A stretch of 52,545 nucleotides of DNA from an uncultured Clostridia bacterium (GTDB taxonomy: Bacteria > Bacillota > Clostridia > Christensenellales > Borkfalkiaceae). The position numbers and the translations under genes are program-made. The number at the start of each line of letters is the position of its first letter. Position 1 is the stretch's first letter. Positions 1 to 9,900 of this stretch are shown here, piece by piece. Below the pieces are notes generated by a model, which did not search any database, was not told the DNA's origin, and worked only from the letters and a program-made list of their open reading frames with translations. The stretch lies in assembly GCA_934247225.1 (NCBI GenBank), contig CAKQJE010000019.1, positions 1 through 52,545 on the forward strand, read 5' to 3'.

Positions 1-600
1 TAAAGTAACGTTCAAAAACGGCGATACGACACTGAAAGAGGAAACTCTGGATTACGGCACAATGCCTACTGCACCCGTAACCAATCCGACCAAAGATGCC
101 GACGTTCAGTATACCTATACTTTCAAAGGTTGGGATAAGGCAATCGGCGAAGTAACGGGCGACGTTGTTTACAACGCGGAATTTACGAAAACTCTCAATA
201 AGTATAAAGTAACGTTCAAAAACGGCGATACGACACTGAAAGAGGAAACTCTGGATTACGGCACAATGCCTACTGCACCCGAAGATATCCCGACCAAAGC
301 CGCCGACGCTCAGTATACCTACACTTTCAAAGGCTGGGATAAGACAATCGGCGAAGTTACGGGCGACGTTGTTTATACCGCGGAATTTAAGGAAACTCTC
401 AATCAGTATAAAATAACCTTTAAAAACGGCGATACGACACTGAAAGAAGAGACTTTGGATTACGGCGCAACGCCTACTGCTCCCGAAACAACCCCGACCA
501 AGGGTTACGACTCCGAAAACCATTACACCTTTAAAGGTTGGGATAAAGATATATCCGCAGTCAAAGGAGAAACGGTTTATAGCGCGCAGTTCAACGCAGT
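1..600 (+). repeat. In-frame tandem repeat, 204-bp period, about three units
   Basis: The unit starting TAAAGTAACG at 1 recurs at 205, and a diverged unit (TAAAATAACC) begins at 409. The spacing is exactly 204 bp (68 codons). Copies 1 and 2 are identical over their first 77 bases. Each unit encodes one B-repeat. More copies may lie upstream of the window. Confidence 0.9.
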
Positions 601-2785
601 AAAACACGATTACACGGTTGACTCTTCCGACGAAAAGTTCGATTATATCCTTTGTTCCTGCGGTTATAAAGACGAATCGTATTCTTACGATAAAACGGTT
701 ACGTCCGCCCGCAAGGAATTGGTTGTAAGCGCAAGCGGACTTTCGCTTACTATCGAGGGCGCGACGGCTTACGAATCCGTTGAAAAAATGGTTATTAACG
801 GATCGGAAATAAGCGGTTCGATTACTTCTTTCGAACTTCCCGCCGCGGTACAAAGCGACACGCAGCGCCACGGCGAACAGACGATCGTTGTAACCGTTAA
901 GGACGCTCGCGGTTTTGCTCACGAATTAAAGGTTCCCGTACTTCTTATCACAAAAGAAATAGCGACCATGGAAGAGCTGAATGCCGCCCTTGCAGGTCCC
1001 AAAGACACCCCGGAATACACGATTTTCGGCTATTATAAACTTGTCGCTTCCTTGGGAGCAGCAAATTATAACGGAATACAAAACGGTAGTGCAAATGGCG
1101 ATAATTGGGCGAATGCGGGCGGACCTTGCGGTTTCCGCGGAACGTTCGACGGAAACAATCAGAGTATTTCCGCTATTATTTACAGTAACGGAATATTCGG
1201 AATGATCGGTAAAGGGGCTTATATTAAAAACCTTACGATAAACGCGTATAACTACTCGAACGGAAGAACAACTATCGCACGTACGATAACGGAAGCTACT
1301 CTTGAAAACATAACGATTAACATTAAGAGCGGTTCGAGCAATTCTTATTATTCGGAAGGCGGTGTGATCACTGCTTTGCTCAGTCACTCTTCGAGATATG
1401 TGAACGTAAAGGTCAATTCTTCTTCCGATCTCGATATGTTGTTTGGCTTTTCTTACCAAAACTACTTCCCGAGCAAAGCCAACACATTTGAAAATTGTAC
1501 GGTGGAAGCAAAATCTATCGGCGGTTTAATTTGCATTACGACAGCGGATAAGGTGGAAAATCCGATCGTTTCGCTTGCGGGCGTTGAGGGGCTTTCCGTT
1601 ACGCTCAATAAAGATGCCGTCGTTGCCGATAACATGACGTTAGGGGAAGCTGCGGAAATCGAGTTGTCCGATCTTTCGGAAATCACTTTGATAACTTTGG
1701 AAAACGAAGAATTCACCGCATATTCTTTTGCAAACGGAGTTCTTACGATCAACGCGGACGCGTTCGCGGCAAATCAGATAGGAGTTAAAACATTCTCCGT
1801 TAAGGGCAAAAACGCGCAAGGTCTTACGGTTATTTTCGAAATAACTATGACGGTTGAGCTTGTTGCAACCCCCGTAACTTTGGATGGAACGCAAGAAATC
1901 GTACTTTCCAATGATACCTATGCCGTTGATTTAGGCGATTACTCGGAAGCGACCGTATTGAGTGCGACCCTTGCGGGCGAAAACGTGACATATGCGGGCG
2001 GTAACTTGACAATAACCGAAGATTTCAAAGCCGCCACTCAGAAACACGGCAATCAGACTTTGGTTGTTACCGTAGAAAAAGATGGTAAATATTATAGCGT
2101 AAATGTAAACGTACTTGTCGTAACGAAAATCGTTTCCACAATGGAAGAGATTACGGCGGCGTTAACGCCGATTGCTAATGATGTCGTTTACGGATATTAC
2201 AGATTAAAAGACAAATTAAATTGCGGCGATTGGTATAGTGCAGATTATACATGGTCATCGGCTCAATGGAGTAATGCTAATTTAGGTTTCCGCGGTACAT
2301 TCGACGGCAACGGCAAAACGATTAAGTCGTGGTTCTGGAAGCATGGTTTATTCGGAGTGGTCGGCAACAACGCGGTAATCAAAAATCTTACGATAGACGT
2401 CAAGCAATATCGCGGTGATAACGGCAATTTTAATACTTTGTTCGGTTATTCCATGATGGGCGCGACTTTGGAGAATGTGACGATTAACGTTCTTAAAGGA
2501 GGAAACGACAGTATTCCTACAAGCGCCGCATGCGGATTGTTGACGTGTTTGGGAGCATATGGCAACACGTTGAAAAACGTAAATATAAACGCCGCCGGAT
2601 TAGCGATAGACACATTATTCGGAACGGGATGTTGGTTCAGTTATCCCGCGGCTTATGCGGATAACACGTTTGAAAACTGTACGATAACCGCAAAATCGCT
2701 TATAGGTCTTGCTTGTACGGATAATGCAAATAAAACCGTAACTTCTTATGAAAACGTCAGCGGACTTGAAGTAACCTTAGGCTAA
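2..2785 (+). CDS. Secreted/surface repeat protein, InlB B-repeats plus two beta-helix modules (5' end outside window)
   Basis: The frame is open from the first bases of the window, so the true start and any signal peptide lie upstream. The first ~600 bases encode three B-repeat (List_Bact_rpt/InlB type) units, each with an FKGWDK...Y.A.F core. A CSCG motif follows at about 650-665. Two copies of a larger module then follow: an Ig-like stretch ending in VLLITKEIATMEEL or VLVVTKIVSTMEEI, followed by FRGTFDGN-G and IKNLTI strands typical of right-handed beta-helix or GLUG-like proteins (cores near 1130 and 2287). The C-terminus ends without LPXTG or a membrane anchor, so attachment would have to be N-terminal. 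Related modules occur in the lipoproteins at 12070, 36388, 39653 and 42103. Inferred role: cell-surface glycan or host-surface binding. The ligand is unknown. Confidence 0.8.
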   Translation, partial: KVTFKNGDTTLKEETLDYGTMPTAPVTNPTKDADVQYTYTFKGWDKAIGEVTGDVVYNAEFTKTLNKYKVTFKNGDTTLKEETLDYGTMPTAPEDIPTKAADAQYTYTFKGWDKTIGEVTGDVVYTAEFKETLNQYKITFKNGDTTLKEETLDYGATPTAPETTPTKGYDSENHYTFKGWDKDISAVKGETVYSAQFNAVKHDYTVDSSDEKFDYILCSCGYKDESYSYDKTVTSARKELVVSASGLSLTIEGATAYESVEKMVINGSEISGSITSFELPAAVQSDTQRHGEQTIVVTVKDARGFAHELKVPVLLITKEIATMEELNAALAGPKDTPEYTIFGYYKLVASLGAANYNGIQNGSANGDNWANAGGPCGFRGTFDGNNQSISAIIYSNGIFGMIGKGAYIKNLTINAYNYSNGRTTIARTITEATLENITINIKSGSSNSYYSEGGVITALLSHSSRYVNVKVNSSSDLDMLFGFSYQNYFPSKANTFENCTVEAKSIGGLICITTADKVENPIVSLAGVEGLSVTLNKDAVVADNMTLGEAAEIELSDLSEITLITLENEEFTAYSFANGVLTINADAFAANQIGVKTFSVKGKNAQGLTVIFEITMTVELVATPVTLDGTQEIVLSNDTYAVDLGDYSEATVLSATLAGENVTYAGGNLTITEDFKAATQKHGNQTLVVTVEKDGKYYSVNVNVLVVTKIVSTMEEITAALTPIANDVVYGYYRLKDKLNCGDWYSADYTWSSAQWSNANLGFRGTFDGNGKTIKSWFWKHGLFGVVGNNAVIKNLTIDVKQYRGDNGNFNTLFGYSMMGATLENVTINVLKGGNDSIPTSAACGLLTCLGAYGNTLKNVNINAAGLAIDTLFGTGCWFSYPAAYADNTFENCTITAKSLIGLACTDNANKTVTSYENVSGLEVTLG

Positions 2786-2804
2786 AAATCATAACAGAAT
2801 TCGT

Positions 2805-2830
2805 GGCGGGCGAAAGGGTTTTCGCCCGCC
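2805..2830 (+). terminator. Strong hairpin after the repeat-protein gene
   Basis: An 11-bp perfect stem (GGCGGGCGAAA / TTTCGCCCGCC) encloses the loop GGGT, 19 bases after the stop at 2785. No U-run follows, so termination is probable from position but not proven. A second, weaker 8-bp stem (2851-2858 with 2875-2882) lies just downstream. Together they separate the upstream gene from the ABC cassette starting at 2930. I saw no clear promoter in the 144-bp gap. Confidence 0.45.
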
Positions 2831-2929
2831 GAATAAAACAGTCAAATCGCCCGAAGAAAAATCATTAGAAAAAATTCTTCGGCAGTTTAATAAAAACATA
2901 AGTAAAAATAAAACACAAGGAGCAAAAAA

Positions 2930-4723
2930 ATGAAAAGCAAATTTTTAAAAAGAGCATTATGCGGTGCTATGGCGCTTTGTATGTCAGCCGCGCTTATTTC
3001 GTGCGGCGGAGGCGGAACTTCCACAAGCGGAAACGGCGGCGACTCCACCGGAGGTAACAGCGGCGGCGGAGAGTCGTCTGCGGCAACGAACATAAACGTT
3101 CTTATCTTCACAGGAACGGCAACGAGAAACGGCGCAAACAAATGGATTTTCGACGCTGCGGAAAGATTTACCGAGCTTAAAAAAGAAGAGACGTACGAAA
3201 GCGGAAAGAAAGGCGTAAACATAACGATTCAGGATAACAAAAACATTCCTTACGACAGCCTTAGTTCGGACGGTAACGATATCTATCTCGACGAAGCGAA
3301 AGCGGATATGTACACTTATTCCGCTTCGAACGAACTTATGCAGCTTGACGAAATCGTAAACTATATCGAGAGCGATCAGGGCTTGACGATCGACGCGGAC
3401 GCCAAAAAGAGAATGCTCGGCTACCAAAGCGCGGACGGTCAGCGCCACTATTACGGACTTCCGCAGTACGAGTGGAGCAACAGCTTAACTTACGACGTGA
3501 ACTATTTCGAAGAAGCGGGTCTTTATTTCGCAAAACCCGACGCGACCAAATCGGTGACTCACGAAGGAAACTACGGCACGGTTAAATTCGTCGATCCCAC
3601 GGATATACAGAAATCCTGCGGTCCCGACGGCGAATACAACACCCCCGACGACGGTTTGCCCTCTTCGCTCGAAGAATTCGCTCAGCTTTGCGATTACATT
3701 AAATCCAAAGGCGGTTCGCCGTTCATAATCCCCGGCGGAGCAGGCGGTTCGGTTTATTCGTTCCATATGGTTCAGGCTATCTGGGCGGCTCTCGAAGGCG
3801 CGGAAACCATGAGAAGCATAACGGCGGAATTTTCCGAAAAGCCCGTCGAAGTCGTAACGGGTTTCAGCACAAACGAATATTTCTTCGGAGATAAAAACAT
3901 TCCGATGCCGATAACGGAAAAAGTCGTTTTAAACGATCAGAACGGTTACAAAATGTACGATATGGCGTCGAGATATTATGCGCTTGCGTTCATGCAGCTC
4001 GCTTACGACAACGATTGGTTCCATTCCGAAACCAAATCGGATACGAGTGCGGATAAAGTTCAGACGACTTTCATCGCAACCAACGCCAACGAAAGAGCGG
4101 CTATGTATATCGACGGTACTTATTGGTACCACGAAGCCAAACTTTACAACAAAGGTTCGGCGTTCACTCAGTGGAAAAGAACGAGCGGCGGAAAAGAGCG
4201 TAAACTCAGCTATATGTGCCTGCCGACGACTTTAAAAGGTTCCGTAGCGGAAGGCGCAGGCAAGAAGAACACTATGCTTAACGTAGGTTCGTCCTTTATG
4301 TTCGTAAACAACCGCGTATCCGAAAACGCAGGCAAAAAGAAAGCCGTTACCGACTTCCTTAAATTCCTTTATTCGAAATCGGAACTTGCGGCGTTCACCG
4401 AATTCCTCGGTATGAACATTCCCATTAACTACGATTACGACGAAACCAAACTCGGCGATTATTACTACACGAGTTTTAAAGAACTCAGAAGTAAATCCGA
4501 TATCGTAACGACCGCTTCGAGCAATCCCATCCAGTATAAGAACCTTTCGAACTTCATTCTCGGTTTCGGCGGCGCGCTTAACTATTACAATTATAAAGGA
4601 CAGGTTTGGATGGAAGGATATCTTCAAGCGTACAGAAACGGAAGAACCGCAAAGGATATTTACACGGGTTCTACTTTAAGCGAAGCAACCTGGCAGACTA
4701 TTCTGGCAAACGCAAGTAAATAA
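2930..4723 (+). CDS. ABC transporter carbohydrate-binding lipoprotein (family 1 solute-binding protein), cassette A
   Basis: This is the extracellular sugar-binding subunit of an ABC importer, anchored to the membrane by lipid. Residues 1-25 form a lipoprotein signal ending in LISC with the lipidated Cys at position 25, then a Gly/Ser linker. At 597 residues it is longer than the usual ~420-450 of family 1 binding proteins. A Gly/Asp motif, GPDGEYNTPDDGLP, lies near residue 231 and recurs in the cassette B protein. The start is supported by AAGGAG at 2917-2922. Two permease genes follow after a stem-loop-rich gap. The ligand cannot be read from sequence; the neighbouring glycosidases suggest a complex oligosaccharide. 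Confidence 0.9.
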   Translation: MKSKFLKRALCGAMALCMSAALISCGGGGTSTSGNGGDSTGGNSGGGESSAATNINVLIFTGTATRNGANKWIFDAAERFTELKKEETYESGKKGVNITIQDNKNIPYDSLSSDGNDIYLDEAKADMYTYSASNELMQLDEIVNYIESDQGLTIDADAKKRMLGYQSADGQRHYYGLPQYEWSNSLTYDVNYFEEAGLYFAKPDATKSVTHEGNYGTVKFVDPTDIQKSCGPDGEYNTPDDGLPSSLEEFAQLCDYIKSKGGSPFIIPGGAGGSVYSFHMVQAIWAALEGAETMRSITAEFSEKPVEVVTGFSTNEYFFGDKNIPMPITEKVVLNDQNGYKMYDMASRYYALAFMQLAYDNDWFHSETKSDTSADKVQTTFIATNANERAAMYIDGTYWYHEAKLYNKGSAFTQWKRTSGGKERKLSYMCLPTTLKGSVAEGAGKKNTMLNVGSSFMFVNNRVSENAGKKKAVTDFLKFLYSKSELAAFTEFLGMNIPINYDYDETKLGDYYYTSFKELRSKSDIVTTASSNPIQYKNLSNFILGFGGALNYYNYKGQVWMEGYLQAYRNGRTAKDIYTGSTLSEATWQTILANASK

Positions 4724-4743
4724 AATAATTAAAATAATGTCAA

Positions 4744-4845
4744 TCGGCGATAATTTTCTGCCGATCGATCTCACAGCCACAGGCGATTGCCTTTTAAAGC
4801 GGTCGCCTGCGGATAGCCACAGGCGGTTGCCGAAAACGGTGACCG
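4744..4845 (+). repeat. Stem-loop cluster in the binding-protein/permease gap, with two AGCCACAGG repeats
   Basis: Three hairpins lie in the 155-bp gap. The first is a short ATCGGC/GCCGAT stem. The second pairs 4777-4790 with 4799-4812, about 14 pairs with one mismatch and G-U wobbles. The third pairs 4824-4832 with 4837-4845 around an AAAA loop. AGCCACAGG occurs at 4775 and 4815, each time followed by CG-TTGCC. The first copy continues as GATTGCCTTTTAA and resembles the inner stem of the mobile element near 25010. The cluster may stabilise the upstream mRNA or reduce permease expression relative to the binding protein, and may derive from a mobile repeat. Confidence 0.6.
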
Positions 4846-4878
4846 TCCGAGGCGAAACATTACAAGAGGTGTTTTTCT

Positions 4879-5847
4879 ATGACGTTCGGAAAAACGGGTA
4901 AAAAGATAATAATCGAAAACAAGCGCAGGGCGGTTTTCTCGCTTTTAATGCTTGCGATTCCTATCGCGCATTTCCTGGTTTTTTACCTGTATATAAATTT
5001 AAGCTCGTTCGCTTTGGCGTTCAAAAAATACGAAATTATCAGCGGAGTGGGTCTGGTAACGAGTTTTGCCAAGCTCGAAAACTTTAAAAACGCGCTCGGT
5101 CAGCTGTTCAGCGTAAACGGTTGGAGCATGATAAAAAATTCGCTTATTTTCGAGGCGATAAATCTGTTTTTCGTAACGCCCCTCACGCTTATTTTCTCTT
5201 TTTATATCTATAAAAAGTGCTTTATGAGCAAATTCTTCAAGGTTATGCTGTTCATGCCGTATATCCTTTCGGAAATAATCGTGGCGACCCTTTACAGATG
5301 TATGACGAACAACGTAATCCCCGAAATAATGAGCGAATGGTTCCACGTAGCCGACGCCGCGAAATATCAGCTTCTTACGGAAGAATCGACGAAAGCGGGC
5401 GCGGCGATCGTCTTCAACGTCATAATGTGGTTCGGTATAAACAGCCTTATTTATTCGAGTTCTATGGAAGACGTAAACGTTTCCATGTCCGAGGCTGCGC
5501 AGCTCGACGGGGCAAACGTCGCTCAGGAATTTATATACGTCACGATACCTACGATTTTCCCGACGATTGTAACGCTTTTCACCGTGGCTCTGGCGGCGCT
5601 TTTCACCGACCAATTCAGAATGTTCTCGCTGTATAAATACAACGAGGTAGGTTCGCTTGAAAATATCGGACACTTTTTGTATATGGAAGCGAGCAGGGTC
5701 GGAAAAACCGTCGGCGGCGGACAAAGTACCACAAACAACACTTACGGCTCGTTATCGGCGATGGGGCTTTTGCTTTCGTTCGTCGTGATCCCCGTAACGC
5801 TCGTCACGAGACATCTTCTGAACAAATACGGACCGAGGGCGGATTGA
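4879..5847 (+). CDS. ABC sugar transporter permease, MalF/LacF-like, cassette A
   Basis: This is a 322-residue inner-membrane subunit with about six hydrophobic segments, the first near residues 18-45. The EAA loop that docks the ATPase reads EAAQLDGANVAQEF, around residues 204-217. The ribosome site AAGAGGTG lies at 4864-4871. The gene sits one base upstream of the partner permease at 5849, so translation is probably coupled. It should form a heterodimer with that permease and receive sugar from the lipoprotein at 2930. No ATP-binding gene is adjacent. Confidence 0.92.
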   Translation: MTFGKTGKKIIIENKRRAVFSLLMLAIPIAHFLVFYLYINLSSFALAFKKYEIISGVGLVTSFAKLENFKNALGQLFSVNGWSMIKNSLIFEAINLFFVTPLTLIFSFYIYKKCFMSKFFKVMLFMPYILSEIIVATLYRCMTNNVIPEIMSEWFHVADAAKYQLLTEESTKAGAAIVFNVIMWFGINSLIYSSSMEDVNVSMSEAAQLDGANVAQEFIYVTIPTIFPTIVTLFTVALAALFTDQFRMFSLYKYNEVGSLENIGHFLYMEASRVGKTVGGGQSTTNNTYGSLSAMGLLLSFVVIPVTLVTRHLLNKYGPRAD

Positions 5848-5848
5848 T

Positions 5849-6901
5849 ATGAAAAGAAAAGCAGAAAAAAATACGGTTACGACCGTCATATTCGCAATTG
5901 TCCTCGCGCTTCTTGTTATTTATTCGCTGTTTGTCATCATTTCTCTTTTATGGGGAGTTATGACTTCGCTTAAAAGTCTCGAAGACATTAACGGCGGATT
6001 TAACTTTTACACAAAGAAGAATATTCTCGGCTTTCCCGATCTAAACTCGACTCACGTGTGGGTCGATCCCGAAACGGGAGAAGAATATATTTACCACAGC
6101 CGCAGAGAGTTCTTTCAGTTTTTTAATTACAGACAAGTAATAGAATTGTTTACATACAAAAAGACGACTTCTTTCTATGTGAACGGCAGAGCGGACGCGG
6201 CTACGCACTTCCAGAAAGTGTGGTTCGGCGGCTCGGCAAACGGCGCGAACCAGGCAACGTTTATCGATATTTTGATAAACACTGTTTTATACACGGTAGG
6301 CGGCGCGGCTATAATGTGCTTTATGCCTGCGCTCACGGCTTATATAACCGCGAAATACGACTACGTCTGGTGCAAGGCTCTGCATATGATAAATATCGTT
6401 ATAATGTGCATACCCGTCGTCGGAAGATATCCGACCGAACTTACGTTTTTGAGAAACAGCGGATTATACGACAATATGCTCGGCAACTACGTGCAGAAAA
6501 TGACGGGTTCGGGAACGTATTACCTCGTGTATTACGCGTTTTTCAAAGGGCTTTCCAACGTTTACAGAGATGCGGCTTCGATAGACGGCGCGTCGGAGTG
6601 GACGATAACTTTCAGAATTTATTTTCCGCTCGCGCAGAAGATGATTCTCACGGTATTCCTTATTCAGTTCGTAAACCTGTGGAACGACTATCAGACGTTG
6701 TATCTGTATCTTCCGTCTTATCCCACGTTTGCGTACATGGTATACTATAAAGTAATTGAAGCGACAGACAATACAACGTTCCAGGAACTGAATATGAAAA
6801 CGGCGGCATGTATGTTCCTCGCCGTTCCGGTTCTCATATTGTTCATAATATTCAAAGATAAACTTATGGGCAGCATATCGCTCGGCGGTATCAAAGAATA
6901 A
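5849..6901 (+). CDS. ABC sugar transporter permease, MalG-like with an enlarged external loop, cassette A
   Basis: This is a 350-residue permease with a first membrane segment at about residues 12-40. The EAA-type motif appears as RDAASIDGASEW in the C-terminal half. It is 57 residues longer than the cassette B partner at 30304. The extra length lies between the first and second membrane segments (about residues 41-130), a loop that faces outside in this family. That insertion could contact the binding protein or the large secreted protein encoded next; this is inference. The secreted-protein gene starts ten bases after its stop. Confidence 0.9.
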   Translation: MKRKAEKNTVTTVIFAIVLALLVIYSLFVIISLLWGVMTSLKSLEDINGGFNFYTKKNILGFPDLNSTHVWVDPETGEEYIYHSRREFFQFFNYRQVIELFTYKKTTSFYVNGRADAATHFQKVWFGGSANGANQATFIDILINTVLYTVGGAAIMCFMPALTAYITAKYDYVWCKALHMINIVIMCIPVVGRYPTELTFLRNSGLYDNMLGNYVQKMTGSGTYYLVYYAFFKGLSNVYRDAASIDGASEWTITFRIYFPLAQKMILTVFLIQFVNLWNDYQTLYLYLPSYPTFAYMVYYKVIEATDNTTFQELNMKTAACMFLAVPVLILFIIFKDKLMGSISLGGIKE

Positions 6902-6910
6902 GGAGGAAAA

Positions 6911-9900
6911 ATGATTAAAACCAAAAAGGCGAAAATTTTATCGGTTTTGGCTTTGGGCGTGATCGCGGCGCTTGCGGTAATGCTTTTTTCGGGACTTAAA
7001 AACCCCGACAAGGTATACGCCGCGGAGGTTTCCGTAAGCGGAATCAAAACCGAATACTTATATAAAGACGAGGTAACCGTTCCGAAAACGGCGACCCTCG
7101 TTATCGACGGAGAAAGTTACGACTCCGACTCGTTTTACGTGATTTTGCCCGACGGCAACCGCGTTTCTTTGTCGAATTTAACGCTTGACGATTGCGGAGA
7201 ATATTCGATCGTTTACGAAAAAACGTTAAACGGCAAACGTTACGGCGCGGCGAAGACTTTTACGGTGAAGAAAAAGGTTTTCGAGCTTACTTCGGGCAGC
7301 GAAAGCATAGAATACGGCGCGCTTAACAAGCAGTTCGCCGCTATGGGGTATAACCAGGGGCTTAATATCGGTCTGGCGGAAGGCGACGTTTTCGCGCTCA
7401 ATAAACCGTTCAATATTTACGAAAAAAATCTCGAAGATTTAATTTCGTTCAACTGTATGCAGACCGAACCCGTGCTTTGCAACTTCATAACGTTAAGACT
7501 TACCGACTGTTACGACCCGTCGGTATATCTCGACATAACCTATAAGCGCGGCGATAGATATTATTCCACGAATATCGTTGCGGGTACCTGCGGCGGCAAA
7601 ACCGTAGGTCTTGCTCAGAACGAGCAGGGTAACGTAAAGGTCGGGGGTAAGTCCTATCAGATCGACGGAAACGGAACCACCGTATACGGAAACAGTCCGT
7701 CCACCGGCAACTATTCAAACCTTAGTTATTATCTCGATACGACGGATAGAAACAAAATCAAAGTTTACGTCCGCGTAGGCGACGGAACGTCTAATTCGCT
7801 CGTGTCGGAAATAAACAACGACAAGGCTTATCAGTACAAGTTCAAAGGGTTCACCGACGGAAACGTGTTCCTTTCTCTTCGCGCTCAGTCGCTCGTAGGC
7901 GTAAGCGAAGCTCCGATTCAGATAGCTAAGTTCGGCGACTATTCGGGCAGAGACTTTCTGACTACCGATTATCACAACGACGATTTAAGCCCGATTTTCC
8001 AACCGAACGACTTTGAAAAAGAGTATAAAGTAGCCGTCGGGAAAGAAGTTTCCGTTCCCGAAGTGAGCGTTAAGGACGACTACGGCATAAGAGGACTTGC
8101 GGACTTTATCGTAACTTACGAAAAGAATACCGCGGGCGCAAGCAACGTCAGCGTTAAAAACGGAAAATTCGTTCCGAACAAAAAAGGCTCGTATACGATA
8201 GACTATTTCGCTTACGACGTTTACGGCAACAAAAGCGAGCTTTCGTTTAACCTTTACGCCGTAGAGGCGGAAAACGGAATTACCGCGGTTAAGGAGTTGA
8301 ACGCGGACGTTTCGGCGGGCGACAAATACAGACTTTCGGATATCGTAAAAATAAACTCGCTCAACGAAAAAATTCTCAACATCGGCATAACGATAATAAC
8401 GCCGGGCGGAAAAACCGTCGAGGCGGAGAGTTTCTCGCAGGTTTATATGTTCGACGAAGTCGGAACGTATTCGATAAATTATTCTTATTCGGATATATTC
8501 TACGGCGGAGAAATCACGGCGGACGTAAACGTCGTGCCGAACAACCTCCCGAAATTCGAAAACGACAAATTATACAGCAACAAATACTACATTAAAAACG
8601 CGGAATATTCGCTTTTCAACGTAAAGGCGAGAAATTACAGTACGAGCGGAAGCGAAGTCGTCGATACGAAAACTTACGTTTCTTACGACGGCGGGGCGTA
8701 CGCGGAGATAGATCCGAAGAAATTCGTCGTTACGGGAAATTCGACCGTTAAATTCAAAACCGCGTGCGCTGATAACGAGAACGTGTATATCGAAAGCGAT
8801 TTAAGGCAAATCGTAGACGTTAGCTACGGCAGCGAAAATTCGGTCGAAATAACGCGGTATTTCGGCGGAAATATGTCCGCGGAAATAGATGGCAGAGTTC
8901 CCGCATTGACGGCTGCGTCTTCCGACGCGTACTTCGAGTTTATAAACCCGTTGACGTTCTCGCAGTTCGGTCTCGGAATCGAAATCCCCGTAACCTCGGA
9001 CGGAAGAAAACAGAGCGTTTCGTCGATGACGATAACTTTAACCGATTATTTCGACGCGGACAATAAATACGAAATCGTAATAAGCGGTAAAAACGGCAGA
9101 TGCGTCGCCGCCGCGGACGGCGAAAGCTATTCGCTCGACAACGATTGGAACGGAGCGAAGGTTCCGATAAAGATAAACAACGGAATTCTGCTCATCGGAA
9201 CGACTAATATCGAAGTCGTAAATAAATTCACGGGCGATCTGTGCTTTATGTCGGTAAAATTCGACGGCGTTTCGGGCGGATTTAAGGTTAAAGTCAACGA
9301 AATCTGCAATCAGTCGTTTACAACCGTAAGCGCGGCTTCCACAAAGGTAAGCGACGTAGCCGCTCCTTACGTCTATGCGAAATTGCCCGACGAAATAGGT
9401 TCGCTCGGACAGGAAATAATAATAGGCAAGCCTTATGCGACCGACGTTCTGTCGCCCTCGTCTTATGAAAAACTCTCCGTAACCGTTTTAAAGAGCGGTG
9501 CTGACGGCGACGAGCCGGCAAAGGACGAAAACGGCAGAGAACTTAGCAAAATCACCGATTTCGAAAGCGAAATCAAGCTTGTTTTAAGCGATTACGGCGA
9601 ATATACCATAATTTACAATTATGTCGACGGCAGAGGCAACGGAAAGGATTCGAGTTTGTTGTTCAGGGTCGTCACGGTTGTCGATATCGAAGCTCCGACG
9701 CTTAATCTCGAAAACGAGGGTAAGACGGTGAACGTAAAGGTCGGGGAGAGGTTCAAACCGAAATTCACGGTGACGGACAACTTCACCGCGAGCGAAGATC
9801 TTCTCGTGTATTATATCGTGAAAGATTCCAACGAAAACTTCGTTTCGATCACCACTTCTTCCGATATCGTGATTTATAAGGAAGGAACTTATACGATAAT

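Noticed and set aside
1..600. CRISPR-like array because of regular repeats
   Set aside because: The repeats are 204 bp, in frame and encode protein B-repeats; there are no short repeats with unique spacers and no cas genes anywhere in the window.
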